Position numbers and translations under genes: made by a program. From positions 186,001 to 250,000 of the forward strand of contig JADLSH010000201.1 of the NCBI GenBank assembly GCA_016169945.1: a stretch of DNA of 64,000 nt. The letters are read 5' to 3'. The stretch's first letter is position 1. The number at the start of each line of letters is the position of its first letter. Origin of the DNA: Trachythela sp. YZ-2020 (taxonomy: Eukaryota > Cnidaria > Anthozoa > Malacalcyonacea > Clavulariidae). Below are positions 1 to 13,000 of the stretch, piece after piece. Under the pieces are notes generated by a model that worked only from the letters and a program-made list of their open reading frames with translations, did not search any database and was not told the DNA's origin.

Positions 1-1864
1 GAAGTAAATTCATTAAAGAAGCTATTATAAGCCATTTTGGGATCATTATAGCCCGGAAAATTTCCCCAAACAGTCTCATTTAACTGATTCTGAAATTTTA
101 TCAAGTTAGTTTTGCTTTTATCTCGAGACGATATACTGTATACTTATTTTTTGTTTCTTTAAAATAATCGTGATAACTAACGCAAAATACAGGCAGATGA
201 TCAGAAATATCTGTAAATAATAAACCAGTAAATAAGTGGTGATCAATATGATTTGTAAATATGTTGTCGATTAGTGTAGCTGTGTGAGAAGTTATTCTTG
301 TTGGGCGAGTGATTAAAGGAAAAAAAATGTTAGAATACATAATATCCAAAAATTCACTGATCTAATTGTGAGATTGATAATGTAATAAATTCAGGTTGAA
401 GTCACCCATTAAGTAGCAAGACTTGTTTTCCTTAGAGATTTTTTCAATTAACGTATTAACTGCTCTACCTCCTCCTCAGGCCCTTTTTCCCGCGGGCGGG
501 TGATATTTTGCTTCAGGGAAAGAGTAGACGAAGGGCCTACCAATTAATGGTCGAAAATCAGGCATAAATGTCGACAATCGGGAATCCAAAAAAATTTGCC
601 TGAAATATTGCCCATCACAGCGTAAAACGATATATTTTCGTGTTTTCCATCTTAGATGGGTATATTTTAAAAGTTATTGCTGAAATATGATCCATATTAA
701 TCGAAATATGAAACGTTGAATCAAAGTGTTTTTGTCCTCAGTCTCGATGGGCGACAACACCGAAAAATGCACTCAAAATGCGAAGGGTTCAATTGACTTC
801 AGTGATAGTGATGTCGACATCATTAATGTGTCATTCAGTATGTAGTATGAGTATGTATTTGACTACGAATATGTATAACTTGAAAGGAAAATTATATGCA
901 AAATAATAACAAATATGTATAACAAATCTAAAAGTATATATGCGCATTTATTTTGCCATCAGAAGCGTGACAGTTAGGGCAAAGTACTTTCCCACCTTCC
1001 TTAGCCTTTTTGTAAGAGCCTACGTTCATAAGAATCATTAACAAGCACTTTCTCCGGACGATTATAGTCAAATAAGTGGTGAATAGCTTCTGCCATCTTG
1101 AGAACATTAGTCAGCAGACGCTTCCCTTCGCCTTACCCGCATTTTTTATGCCGCCCGTGCGTCCCTTCCCTAATTTTCCAAGCCCGCTCCAATTAATAAA
1201 GCGCCTGTGAAGGAGGTAGTTAACTGCTTGAATAAAATCATCAACACTTTGTGAAGGTGGTCTATAAATTATTCCGACAATAATACCTTTCCCTTTATTT
1301 CTACATATTTCAACGAACAAAGATTCCACGTGTTCAAGACCACAAGAGAGAGGTCATCCCGCATTTTAAACACCATGCCATTGTCCAAATAAAGTCCCAC
1401 ACCACCCCACACCGTGTTCAAGACCACAAGAGAGAGGTCATCCCGCATTTTAAACACCATGCCATTGTCCAAATAAAGTCCCACACCACCCCTGACGAAC
1501 GACAGTTTTGAATAAAAGTATAACCATCAAGATCAACATTAGTGTATCAATCAGATAACCAAGTTTCCGAAATACCATTTACAATCTATACTAGCCAAAA
1601 GGTTTTTTAGCTCATCAGTATGAGCGGGAAGACTACGGATATTGAAATGTAAAAGTAAAAATCGGTTGAATTAATATGAGGTATTTTGATTAATTTATCA
1701 TTCAAAGCACACTCGCTATAGAAATCGCAACTACACAAATCTGCATATAATTTGCTATCGGGATCAAGGTCATTTTGTAGTGTTAAACTTTTATTAAACC
1801 TTGGTAAAAAAGGATTAAACACTAAAGTAGAGAGTCTATCATGCACGTTCAAAGCTTGGTCCAC
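1..1864 (-). pseudogene. Non-LTR retrotransposon ORF2 endonuclease relic (CR1/jockey group)
   Basis: Read right to left on the minus strand: a frame near 1530-1640 with DELKNLL, then GVGLYLDNGMVFKMRDDLSL, VESLFVEICRNKGKGIIVGI, IYRPPSQSVDDF, then CYLMGDFNLNLL (near 400) and TRPTRITSHTATLIDNIFTN with DISDHLP (101-349). These are ordered blocks of the APE-type endonuclease. The relic has several shifts, a tandem duplication at 1330-1491, and about 0.7 kb of unrelated sequence between roughly 475 and 1210. No RT is present in the window; it may continue to the left of base 1. Confidence 0.8.
1330..1491. repeat. Tandem duplication of about 80 bp
   Basis: The block starting GTGTTCAAGACCACAAGAG and ending in TCCCACACCACCCC occurs twice in direct orientation, inside the endonuclease relic. 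The copies are essentially identical, so the duplication is recent compared with the decay of the element. Confidence 0.9.
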
Positions 1865-2139
1865 GCGTGTGTGGTAAGCATAAGGGGAAGAAAAAGGCTA
1901 AACAAAGAAATGCGGTGAAGCATGCGACATAAGACGAATAAGCAGCGAAAGAGCACAAAAGCTGAACAAAAGACGGCACAAAAGAATTTACTATTTACTG
2001 TTATTCTTTACCTTGGAAAGTCCAGGAGGAAAATCATGCCTTTGTTTTGGTACCGGTGCTTATGTTGAATACCTCAAACGGCTGAACAGAGCATTACTGT
2101 TTGATCGGAACATGTTAATTATGTTTAAAATAAATACAG

Positions 2140-2255
2140 AGCCAAGGATCTTGAACTGGGACTCGAGCTCGGACTTGAGCTGGAACTCGAGCTCAGGACT
2201 CGAGCTCGTACTTGAGACAGGACATGACCTCGAACTTGAGCTCAGAACTCGGACA
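2140..2255. repeat. GAGCTC-rich degenerate repeat
   Basis: Repeated ACTCGAGCTC / GACTTGAGCTC units. A related stretch in the opposite orientation lies at 62110-62190; both include the same neighbouring word (GCCAAGGATC / CCTTGGCTCC), so they are copies of one repeat family. Confidence 0.6.
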
Positions 2256-2377
2256 AGAAAAACTATATCGAAATAAATAAAGAACCACTTTAATTCTGGA
2301 ATTAGTGGATATTACATTGAAATTTAACCTTATATATAGCTGAATGCGTTATTATAGCTTCTCAAACACGTTGAATG

Positions 2378-3642
2378 AAATCATATAACATTTATATAAC
2401 TACTAAAACAATACATACACTAATCAAGGACACCAAACATGCTCTCCAAATCTTTCATAACATTCAATTTCATAACACTCATAAATTCATTTTCACCATG
2501 GATGTCAAATCCTTGTACACTGTCATTCCCCATCATGATGGTTTGAGCGCCCCAACCCGGAACCGTCTACCACTGTTTTGATCCGTTTGGCTGAATTAGT
2601 GCTCACCCTCAACAATTTTTCATTTGATGGTGTAGCCATGGGAACGAAAATGGGTCCCAACTATGCCAATTTATTCGTTCGTTTTGTGGAAAAGCAGATC
2701 TTCGAGCAATCCACTGATCCCATACCTGATTACCTTGTTAATAACTTCCACCCAGCACTCCAGTTTACGTGGGAGATCAGTGAGACCAGTGTATCGTTCT
2801 TTGATATACTTGTATCTATCAATGGCAATAGACTCCCATAGCTATCTTCTCTTTACTTCTTCCCACCCCAACCACACTAAAAGGTCTATTCCCTTCTCTC
2901 AGTTCCTTCGCCTTCGCCGCATTTGCAGTGAAGATGAGGACTTCCATACCAAAAGTCAGGAAATGAGAAACTTTTTTGTCCAACGCGGTTATCCAACTCC
3001 TCTCTTAGATACTGCCTTTTCGAAGGCGCCCAATGTTCCCCGATCTGAAACCCTTAGAGACCCTGTGTCTAATGTTTCCAACAACAAAATACCCCTAGTT
3101 CTCGGTTACCCTGAAACATCTTCCATTTTCACCAATAATCCCTTAGTCTCGTTTCGACATAGTAAAAATATCCGTGAAACCCTATAGTCCACAGCTCTCT
3201 ACCACACGACCCGTCGTCACCTAATGGCACGTTTCCTTGTGGTGTGAAGCTGTGTAAAACATGTAAGTATATAGATTCTTCCACTATAATTTCGGCACCA
3301 AAATCTAAGTACACCATTAAGCACTATTTCACGTGCAGTTCCTCTCATCTCGTCTACTGTATTTCATGCAGTAAATGTGGGATGCTCTATATTGGTGAAA
3401 CTGGTAGATATTTAAGGATAAGGTTTGGTGAGCATCGTCGTGCTGTCATAAACAATGATGCTAAACAACCTGTTGCTAGACATTTCAACACTGGCAATTA
3501 CAGTATTTCAGATATGAAAATTCGAGCTCTGTGTCCTATTTCTGGTAGTAATGATAGCCGTAAAAGCCAAGAATTGCGTCTCATTTCCCAACTTGGCACC
3601 ATACATCCTCTCGGCATTAATGAGCGTCTCTCTTACATTTAA
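2378..3642 (+). pseudogene. Penelope-like retroelement: RT fragments and GIY-YIG endonuclease
   Basis: FTMDVKSLYT..IPHHDGL and FDGVAMGTKMGPNYANLFV are the signature RT blocks of Penelope-like elements. The reading shifts frame near 2540, again near 2840 and 3190-3240. Between PIPDYL and VNNFHPALQFTWEIS the segment that should hold the catalytic YxDD box is missing, so the RT cannot be active. Downstream blocks include RRICSEDEDFHTKSQEM and FFVQRGYP. The final frame (3244-3642) has a CKTCKYI finger-like motif and a GIY-YIG nuclease core (LVYCISCSKCGMLYIGETGR and FGEHRRA). GIY-YIG at the C-terminus places it in the Penelope/Poseidon-type branch. Confidence 0.88.
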
Positions 3643-3903
3643 CTCCTATCTGTTTATGCTTGCCATCAGCAGAACTCTACATCTCGCCTTATCTAGTATT
3701 TCGTTCCTTGTTTTCTGTCTTTCTTGCTTTGTTGTCTTTGTTCGCTGCTCCTTATATGCTAATATATTTTGTGATGTGATTTCCATATTTTGTTTATAGT
3801 TTATTTTGATTAAATCCATCTGATTGGTTTATTTTTTATCACGTGATCGCTTTTGTATTCACTGTAAAAGCACATGTTTCCCCCCGACCCATTCTACAAA
3901 CTT

Positions 3904-3936
3904 CCAGAAGAAGGGCCTTCGCTCGAAACGTCGAAG
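3904..3936 (+). ncRNA. Hammerhead-ribozyme-like core of the Penelope-like element
   Basis: CAGAAGA (3905-3911), a wobble-containing stem GGGC-CTTC-GCTC (3913-3924) and GAAACGTC (3925-3932) follow the arrangement of the hammerhead core (CUGANGA ... GAAAC). Hammerhead motifs are established in the terminal regions of Penelope-like elements. Here the core U is A, so cleavage activity is doubtful. Confidence 0.45.
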
Positions 3937-4051
3937 AAATAGTTGATGTAGTGCTTGTCATAAAATCCAACAAAAGTTAATGCCAGAATTATCTTAAATT
4001 TCGAATTTTGTACCGTACAGATCTGTTTATAAGCTTTATTATAACTTTAGT

Positions 4052-4410
4052 CTTTAGCGTATACATGTATTCAGTTTTACTGACGCGATTTCATACAGTA
4101 TGAATCTAATATTTAACCTTTAAAATAAAGGGCTTTATCATGCAAGAGTTTTTAGTGGTTAAGGAGGTTACTTAGTTTTTTAGTAAGATTTCACCTGAGT
4201 TAGGGGCTGCCTGATCATGTACAGGTATAATTTTTAGCCAGGTTGCATGAGACCTAAGTTGCCTGTTGCTTGACTATATAAAATATATAGCGTGCGGTAT
4301 ATATCGCATACATGGTCTTTAGCGTATACATGTATTCGCGATTGCATCAGTATGAATCTAATATGTTTAACCTTTGAAAACAAAGGGCTTTGCATGTCAT
4401 GCAAAGGACA
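4052..4410. repeat. Diverged direct repeat of about 90 bp
   Basis: The stretch from TTTAGCGTATACATGTATTC to AAAGGGCTTT occurs at 4052-4140 and again at 4317-4392. The copies are diverged. No gene is seen in 3960-4735. Confidence 0.65.
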
Positions 4411-4739
4411 GCGATGAGCTGCTGTCCAACATGCTCCTGTCCTACATCGTAAAATGTCGGACAGGCACATGACCCAATCAAGGACATATGATTGGTCAAT
4501 TGCATGTATGAGAAAGAATGTGAGAGTATAATAAAACCTAAATTTGATCTCTTCGCGATCATTTGCATGTCATGTAATGTAAACAGTGGATAAAATCGTT
4601 TACATAACATGGTAAATTGAATGACATGGGTAAGTACCATCGTTAGAGCTGTTTAATTTAACTCAGTGTTACAAGACGGGAAGTCAACTTTAAATCATAA
4701 TTATAATAATACTAGAAATACATGCTTGCAGTAACCCCT

Positions 4740-5800
4740 CGCCCCAGCTGAACATTGCCAGACATTACATTCCAAAACATTACTATTGCTAATCTTTTTT
4801 ATCAAAAAATCTGCCATGCAAAGGTTGTAGGCGAGTTGGATATCTGCGTTCAAAACAAATTTTTGGCATAGAAAACAAAATTGGATCCTTCACACCCTCT
4901 TCACGACGCAATCAAAGGCTATCGCCAAATGAAATGTTTTACCTGACGTAATCACTGTGGCTTCCTTTTAAATTTGCCATTAAAAGAGTGGAAGGAAACA
5001 ATATTATTTTGGGAAATTTATTTTGAAAGAATAAAAAATTGAAATTTTGTTTCAAGAAGAGGAAGCACAGTAGCCATGGCAACACGATAAAATAAACTTC
5101 TTTTATGGAGTACAAAACAACAGGTTACAAAAACTACAAAAATAATTAAAATATTAGTTGTTTTAGCCATACAAATCTGAGATATATGGCGTAGGTATGT
5201 TCTTATGCATTCTATAAGCTTCAAATTAATGTTTAAATGCAACCTTCCGTTTACTAAAAGTAAAACGTTGCCAAAAGTTTATAAAACTAAACTGCCTTTT
5301 ATAAATTAGTTTTTGAAATTAAATCAGTAGAAAATATACAAATTCTCTCGTGTGAAACGATTTCGCTTTCCTTTTAAGTTGGAACTTTTTGATAGCATAA
5401 AATATAGGATATTTTAATTGTGAAAAAATGAAAATCTATGTAAATAAAACAACATTCTTACGGCTATATCAACAATTTAATATAAGAAACTTGCCATATT
5501 TTTTCTACTATCTATCTCTATTTATCCTTTTTTATAAAATGTAAACGATAAATTTGTTCCGCAGCTTTTCCTGAAGTCCCAAAAAGACTTACTGATATTA
5601 CTTACTCATGTTTTTTATAATTCGCTCATTCCACTCCTAACAAAGATTAGTGAGATGACCACCCATCACACCCATGCGCCCGCAAAACTTGATGAACTTT
5701 GGATTTCCCATTGCTTTCCTTTTTTTCCGGGTGTAAATATCCGCGCGGAATTAGTACCCTCGCACGGCGCTTCGCGCCGGCTCGGGGATTAAGATGTCGT
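4740..5800. repeat. Interspersed 1-kb repeat, copy A
   Basis: Starts near ACATTACATTCCAAAACATT and ends near GGAATTAGTACCCTCGC with a G+C-rich hairpin and CTCGGGGATTA. The first 600 bp are similar to 19030-19570, and 5370-5800 to 22145-22440, both in direct orientation. The 3' end is also found reversed at 40440-40680. No coding potential is evident; the class is unknown. Confidence 0.75.
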
Positions 5801-6069
5801 ATTTTCTTTTGTCTGAACTGCCTGAAAAAGAGTGAAAACACTTTGACCGGCGATGGCTAACGCTAGGGCGCTACCATTAACATGCATGGTCAGACCGGTC
5901 AGATCGATCAAATTGTTAAATGCAACACAAAACGTTTGGGCTTAGGACCGGGCTGACTGAAAAATTTGGATCAAATCAAAAGGAGATTCATTTTAGCCAG
6001 ATTTTTAAAAAATCGGGACAAGATATTTCCATCAATACAGAGACAGAAATTCTGGTATGACTGGTCTGG

Positions 6070-6420
6070 CCATTAAATGGAACGATTAACGATTAACACA
6101 TTTCTATAGCGCAAATTTACATGTGAATATGATCAAATGCGCTTTACATCAAGTGTTACGCCTACCTAATTACATACTTAGCCTAGACTATTTTATCTTT
6201 ACAACGATTGTGATATTACTTTCTTAACTGTGTTTATCCTAACCCACCCTGTCAACTTTCCCTGTGGGAGGAAACCGGAGCGCCCGGAGAAAACCCACGA
6301 CTTTCGGCAGAGCGTTGACCGACTCTTTTCACGTCAGTCCGTTGCGAGAATCGAACCCACGAACTCAGAGGTGAAAGGCGCTTGCCCTGACGACCGCGCC
6401 ACCAAAGCGCCCCTAGACAG
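6070..6420 (-). mobile_element. tRNA-derived SINE
   Basis: On the minus strand starts GGGGCGCTTTGGTGGCGCGG and contains a box B (GGGTTCGATTCTCGC) about 50 nt inside, followed by GGGTTTTCTCCGGGCGCTCC and CGGTTTCCTCCCAC, a conserved SINE central word. The AT-rich 3' body extends to about 6070. RNA polymerase III internal promoter elements are therefore present. Confidence 0.75.
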
Positions 6421-6425
6421 GTGGA

Positions 6426-7438
6426 GATTAGTTGGCAACACTGACCATCGATCACCCTGGAGAACGTCGAAAAGTTTTTGATTTTTTCTAGATACTTGAA
6501 TGCAAACAACGACATATCTTTGTATAATAATGTCTACACTGGACCCCCCTCGTTTGACATAATTATATCACCTTGACTGAATCGAGCTGAAGGTATTGTC
6601 TACACGTCTAGTATTTAATCTACATATAAATTATATAATTATGTATGTTTAATTTGAATTAGTTTCTGAATGAATTTGCTGGAAATGGATTTGCCTTCGA
6701 TTAATTTTGGACTTTGTATTAAAGCTTTTGACACATTTTACCATTTACAAATGCAAACAGCCTATATATATAAGTATATCATTTTAGGAAATTTGAGGTA
6801 AAGTTTACAATGAATGACAAATGGAAACAACTTATAGCTATGCAAATAGGAAACGCAAAATGCATGCCGACATTCCGTTTTGGTTGCAATAATATATCGG
6901 ATCAACTTGTTACTCTAGTTGCACTATTGCACAACAAGTATAAGAATTCCTTACACGCTGAAACTTAGGGAAACAAATTTAGACATCAAGAAAGAGCTCG
7001 TTAACTTGAACTCGAAAAAGACGGCTAAATATACAACATGGACGCCGTACAGTAAAATCGCTCATGGTGACAGCTATTTACGTACGGAGCCAAAAGAGAC
7101 ACCATCATAAAACATCGATTTATTCATGTTTCAGAAAATATAGGAAAATCGACCGAGCTTTGCATTCATTTGCTTGAGAACCAGAGTGACGAACGAAATC
7201 ATGTCTGATTATAACAGAGTGTCCAATTAAAAGCAAAGACTAAAAGCTAAAAATAGACAACATGCAATACTTACGTGGAGTTTAGTGCATAACACGTTTT
7301 GGAACATTCGAAATGTTTTAAAGCATTTTGACATGTTGTAAACAATTGTCATTTTTAGTTGACAACAGATCTAGAAAAGGAGGGCTATTATGAATGTGGT
7401 AAAACCTTTATAAAAGACTAGAGACAAGCTGTATAGAA
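6426..7438. other. No gene recognised
   Basis: A 63-codon open frame at 6919-7110 (ends DSYLRTEPKETPS) has no recognisable motif and no supporting splice context. The rest is AT-rich. Confidence 0.5.
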
Positions 7439-7615
7439 AATAAGCGTAGGAAGCAACTTCAACTTGGAAAAGCACTTCGTCTTAAAGGTACCTCTATACT
7501 ATTAGAAAAGCGCACTTTTCCTATTGCATGTTTTATCAGGAGAAAGTGTAGTTTGAAGGAAACTTGGGGGGGGGGCACGTGCTTCCTTTGTCCCCCGGTT
7601 CCTAGGCCACTGTCG
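7439..7615. mobile_element. Degenerate hAT-type MITE, inverted relative to 8196-8357
   Basis: Similar to the reverse complement of 8196-8357 along its length, from GCGTAGGAAGCAACTTCAAC to CCGGTTCCTAGGCCACTG. No target duplication is recognisable. Confidence 0.7.
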
Positions 7616-8195
7616 CTGCTCTATATAATGTATATAAACGTTTCAATTCAGAATCACTATCAGATCTTTTTAGAAATGCACACATATACAAAGAACGTGG
7701 TCGTGAGTAGTTCACACTGAACATACTTGTAATTGAAACCGACATGGGTCTTGAGAGAAGTCTATTTTGACAAACATTGATATCAACTGGGTCCTAATTT
7801 GCCTACGAAAATGCTTTACCGCGCGGATTTAAAATGCATCCTGGGTAGAGGCAACGTAATCGGTGTGTCCAAAATGGAGTTCATTTGCGAGTCGAATACT
7901 CTTGCTGAAAAATGTATTTCTGATTGTCCCAACCGGCAATCGACCTAAGGAATCTGATCTAAATTAAATGCCAGTACGTACTGACTGGCCCTCAGCTATA
8001 TTGGAAAATCTAATCTGCAAGTTGATATTTCTACACTGCTGACGTTAACCAAAACACAATATTAATTTCTGAGAATAAAGACGACTAACCGCCACTATTT
8101 CACGGTGCTAGCCGTGCATGCAAACTTGTACTCATATACTGTATGTATACACAAACAACTCTTTCACGAAATAATAATAAATCTATAATTATAAT

Positions 8196-8357
8196 CAGTG
8201 GCGTAGGAACCGGAGGGCACAGGGGGCACGTACCCCCAAGTTTTCTTCAAAGTGCCTTTTCTCCAGCTAAAACAATGGAAAAAGTGCCATTTTCTAATAG
8301 ATGAGGTGCCCTTAAGACAAAGTGCCCCCCAACTTGAAGTTGCTTCCTACGCCTATG
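8196..8357. mobile_element. hAT-type MITE, 162 bp
   Basis: Termini CAGTGGCGTAGGAA and TTCCTACGCCTATG are inverted repeats, flanked by a perfect 8-bp duplication ATTATAAT (8188-8195 and 8358-8365). Confidence 0.85.
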
Positions 8358-8365
8358 ATTATAAT

Positions 8366-9959
8366 CCATATACATAAACCATAAATCTATTACAATTTTG
8401 AAGTATTGTCCATTGACTATAATTTCCAGACGTGTATATGAAATGTCTATCTCCAGAAATATAGCACCCCACTGTCTTGTCATTTTGGATTGTTTAATTA
8501 ATTTAAGTACATGGAGTCTGTTGTTAAGGAAGGCCAAATCAAGAACAATGCTTTAATTAAGGATTGAGCTGGAGTCTAGTGTGGTTATGCAGTATATATC
8601 ATTCAATATCTATAATTTTCCGCGTAAAAGTTCACTTATATACAGGGACTCACAGATTTGTAAGTTTGTTCAAAACTATCCAGGTTGCATTCCAACAGCA
8701 AGTATAAGCAGTAAATGTTCCTGGATAATTTTAAATTAAGTGACAAGTTTTGGACAGCTGTTTAATTATTTTCAAGTGTATACGGGGTCTGTCAATGAGG
8801 AAGGCCAGATTAAAACAATACTTCTGGTATCAAGCTGAAACTAGTTTTACAAACTATTGTCCTTGCTGTTAAGTTTCGTGGGAAAATGGGCCAGCAATCT
8901 TACTGTACATCTTCCTGTTATTGTAATATCCGAGATTATAAATATATGTGTTTGGGTCTGACTTGATCAGAATATCTTGGAGTCTTCAAGATTCGACTGG
9001 GAATCGTCGCGTTCAATATAAATGTTCTCAGGTAATTGCTATATATTCTATTTCTGTAGGCTACAAATAAATAAGTAATAAAAGCTTTATTTAAATTGTT
9101 ACTAATCCCATCATCATTGCTGCTGGTATATTAACGGGAGAACAGTAGTTGCAATTGCTATAACTAAACTATGTCTATACAATATAAAAAGTTACTATAG
9201 AAATTCTTTATACACTATACGTACAGATATGAGACTTATTGTCGATAGATGTGATTTCTCTAAAGTTCGAGGGTAAATAGTTCCAGTCTTTTGCACCAGC
9301 ATACTGACATCTCTGTCGTGCATGTTACATCTAAATTTAAATGTATCTCGCAATTGGTCAGGGCTGTCCAATTAGTTATGCAGTATCTTGAAAATACTTA
9401 TAAATCGTAAAAACCGTCTCCTATACTATCGTTGCGCATTTCTTAAGAACGCTTTCGTCTTCCTTGATAAAGAATGTTTCTCGAAGCACGATTCTGCAGT
9501 TAATTTTTCCACCCGTTTTGTTTGAATTCACCCACACTCGTGCCACACAATCGAACCATAGTCTAAAATGGGTAGTATAGTTTGTTTGTATATCTATATA
9601 TATGTATGTGTATTTTCACCTGCTGAAAATATGATATATTAATAGTATAGATATTATACACAGAATATTATAATATCTAGAGCCAAATGGCCCAATCTTA
9701 TAAATTATAGGGTTCTTAACTCTCATCCACACGTATTTCGTTTATTAATATTTTCATCCCAGGTTTGGCAACTTCTGAACTTTCAGAGGGAATTTTCAGA
9801 GTATATTTTTGTACGAATTTAAAGCCATGCATTTTGTACGAATTTAAAGCCATGCTATGGCAGTATGCGTAAATTGTTTGTAAAGCTTGTTAAAGGACAA
9901 GGCTTAATAGACACTAAATGTTTGATTCCTATACTCCTTAGTTTTCAGACCGATTGAAG
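8366..9959. other. Upstream region of the FReD/D8C gene, no gene recognised
   Basis: AT-rich sequence. The only structure noted is a 23-bp direct duplication (TTTGTACGAATTTAAAGCCA...) at 9809-9855. I see no convincing promoter motif. Confidence 0.5.
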
Positions 9960-10025
9960 ATGAAGTGTTTTTGGATCATACCTCTGCTACTGGCCGGCTT
10001 TGCACTTCGTGTTGGCAGTAAACAG
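9960..10025 (+). CDS. Exon 1: signal peptide
   Basis: Twenty-two codons from ATG to a CAG|GTTTG donor. Residues 1-20 have a lysine, then a hydrophobic core (WIIPLLLAGFAL) and a small-residue GS cleavage context, a classical signal peptide. The ATG lies 12 nt after a TTTTCAG that could be the acceptor of an intron in the 5' untranslated region, so the true promoter may be further upstream. No TATA box or other promoter element is convincing in 9600-9950. Confidence 0.75.
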
Positions 10026-13000
10026 GTTTGTTTTTCATATTTAAACTTATTTATATAAATGGTAAAATCGGTAAATATGTCCATGTATATCAGTTGCATG
10101 GTAAAATTTCAGCGGGGGTTTCATGTCAATTTAACAATTTACGATATTTATCAATACACGGTAGAGATTAACTCAATAAAAGCCAAAAATAATTACTATT
10201 ATATTAAATAAATTAGCCTAATAGGTGTTCAATAATAATAATTGCTAATTTTTAAATGTGTATAAATGGCAAAAAAAGCTAAGCCTATTTTAACAGCAAT
10301 GTCATTTGAATCCTAATTGATGGCAATCCGTGAATTATATTTAAGAAATATAAAACGAGTCCGCGTGCTTTATGTTGTGATAAAGCACGAGGGAATGTTT
10401 TGAGAACACGAGAGACTTGTGTAAAAACACGAGGCGTAACCGAGTGTTTTACACGCTTCTCGAGTGTTCTCCCAACGTTCCCCGAGTGCTTTATCACACG
10501 ATAAAGGCACAAGACGAGTTTTTCTATTTGTGGCATATAAGCACAGTGAACAATTTTGTTCAAAGATCAATATTGATATTCTCCTAACATGTAATGAATA
10601 ACGTCACTCGCAAGCTTTTCAATGCTTTCATTGCTTGGCAACAACTACCAGCTTGAGTCCTGGCCACTGATCTGAAAATATAGTACCTGGATCGAGCTTC
10701 TATACCTATGAAAATTGAAGCCAGTTTTGGTTTGGCGCAATCTCGTCCCCCGAGCCTGCGATCCTTTCGGGGTACGAGATTGGGTTTGGCGGCCATATTG
10801 GAGAGACCACCAATGGCCGTCGTACGTCGAAGCAATTTGAAGGAAGTATTTTCAATTTGCGCTGTGTTGGGCGATGGAATTATTGAAGTTTAATTGGAAA
10901 TATGTAAAGGAGTTTGTATATTGTTAAAAGTCACCGATTTGGGTTGATTTCGGGCGTTTCTCGGCGAAAAAACTGTTCGCGTGTGTATGTTGTCGCCACC
11001 CATCAGTGAGCATATTCACGTGAAAATTTTGGAATAAATCGCCGTACTGTGCCTCTCGGCGTAGTAATGAAAGAAATTAGAAGAAAGGAGACAGTTTCAC
11101 ATGGGGAAGTAATACTGGGCAAATAGTGATGGTGAAAGATCGGCCTTAAAACGGGTTTTTGTGGCGATTAAAGTCGACGAACTTTGCGTGTTTTAGCTAC
11201 AATATTATGTTGCCTTCCGCAGTAATAGTAAATCAAGAAACGAGACAGGACATCTTGTGGAAGTAATATTGCGCGTATAAATAATGAGGAATTGCTTATT
11301 CAGGCTGAAAACGAATGTGTTAACAGAAACTTTACGCGTAAGTGGCCGTGATGTACTGTCGCCTTATAGGACATATAGAATTTATAGTGTTTATAAATAA
11401 TAGTATACTTAATACTTTCTATGCTCAGTTGCTTCAAATTTAGTATTATGTTTGTAGTGAAGTCATAAATATATTTCTTGTAAAAGTATGTTTTAAATTT
11501 CTCTGAAAGATTTTACCTGTCTGAAACTTCTGTATCTTGTGAAGAATGTTGCAAAAAAACTGTATGCAATAAATCAGCATACGATGATAATTGGCCAATG
11601 CTATTGTAACATTTCTCATTGACAAATGTTTTTATTAATTCAAATTTATTTTTAATATGTCTTTAAACTAGATTTATACCATTAGGTTCCTAATCTACTT
11701 GTCAACTATGGTGTCAATTCCTTGGCACAGGAAAGAACAAGGGCTAAATATATCAGGCCATCCTTTTAAGGCAAGGTCTGAAATTTGCTGTATCCCAATA
11801 TCCACAAGATACTAAAATTTGGTGTTGGATACTAAACTGTGAATGACTTGTATCCTGATTCCTGACTGGATACTACAAAGTTAATTTCAAACATTGGTAT
11901 AACATTAAATGTCTTAATTGATCAACATTCAAGACAGATGTACAGAAGTTTTCTTAAGGTTTATATGCATCTTAGTGTATCATCTTACCAACTTATTTAG
12001 TGTCTACACAGCAAAAAATCCATTTCTTAAGAAAAAATTTTTTCTCAATTTAAGAAAATATTTTCTGAAAATAAGAAAATTATTTCTTAAGAAAAACATT
12101 ATCTTAATTTAAGAAAATATTTTCTTAGAATGAGAACGTTATTTCTTAAGAAAAGTTATTTTCTTCATTTAAGAAAATGTTTTCTTCAAATTATTGAGAT
12201 GTTTCTCAAAATAAGAAATACTTGCGCCATAAGAAAAAAAATTCTTAATTGTTCTTGAAACAAGAAAATTTTTAAAAGCTCAAAAATATATAGAAAATTC
12301 ATCACAGCAAAACTAACATTTTTCTTGATTTTTGCGATGTTTCTTGAAAAGGCAGTTGTTTTTGCAATATTCTTAAAATTAGAAATACCTAAACACCAAC
12401 GAAAATAAGATTTTTTTAACCACATGGCTATAGAAATGCATGCAGAACTTTCTGTTAATTAACAGTGCAAAAAATAAAAGTCTAGCCTAGAATAAAAGTT
12501 TTATTTTTAAGATAATTTTTCAGTCTTATTTTGAGAAATTATTTCTTGTCAAGAAACATTACACGAAAAATGTTCGTGTTTTAAGAAAACATTTCTTAAA
12601 ATAAGAAAATTAATCTAGGCAAGATAATCCAGGGGATTTTTTTCTTTAAACAAGAAAATTATTCTTGTTGAGAAGTGAACTAAAAATCTATAAATTCGGT
12701 AGACAATTATATTTTCTCGTTGCTTTTTCTTAGTTTCAAGAATACTTGTAACGTTATTGACACACTAATTCGATCGATTAGGTCAATTCGATCGATCGCA
12801 AACGTTGCATTTTTAATTATGCTTTGCGTCGTATCAAAGAACATGCATTTTTAAGATTTTCCTGTATACTTTCAATTGCCAAGAGAGCCTTTTCACCCGT
12901 AGCCATATTAAACAAATTAAAAGTAAAAATCTATCCGGTATTCGACATAAGTATGATCGAGTTGAAAGAACTTTGTTTCAGTTGAGTTGTGGCCTTATAC

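Noticed and set aside
6919..7110. 63-codon open frame
   Set aside because: Unrecognised and unsupported by splice sites or neighbours; left as an open question and not called a gene.
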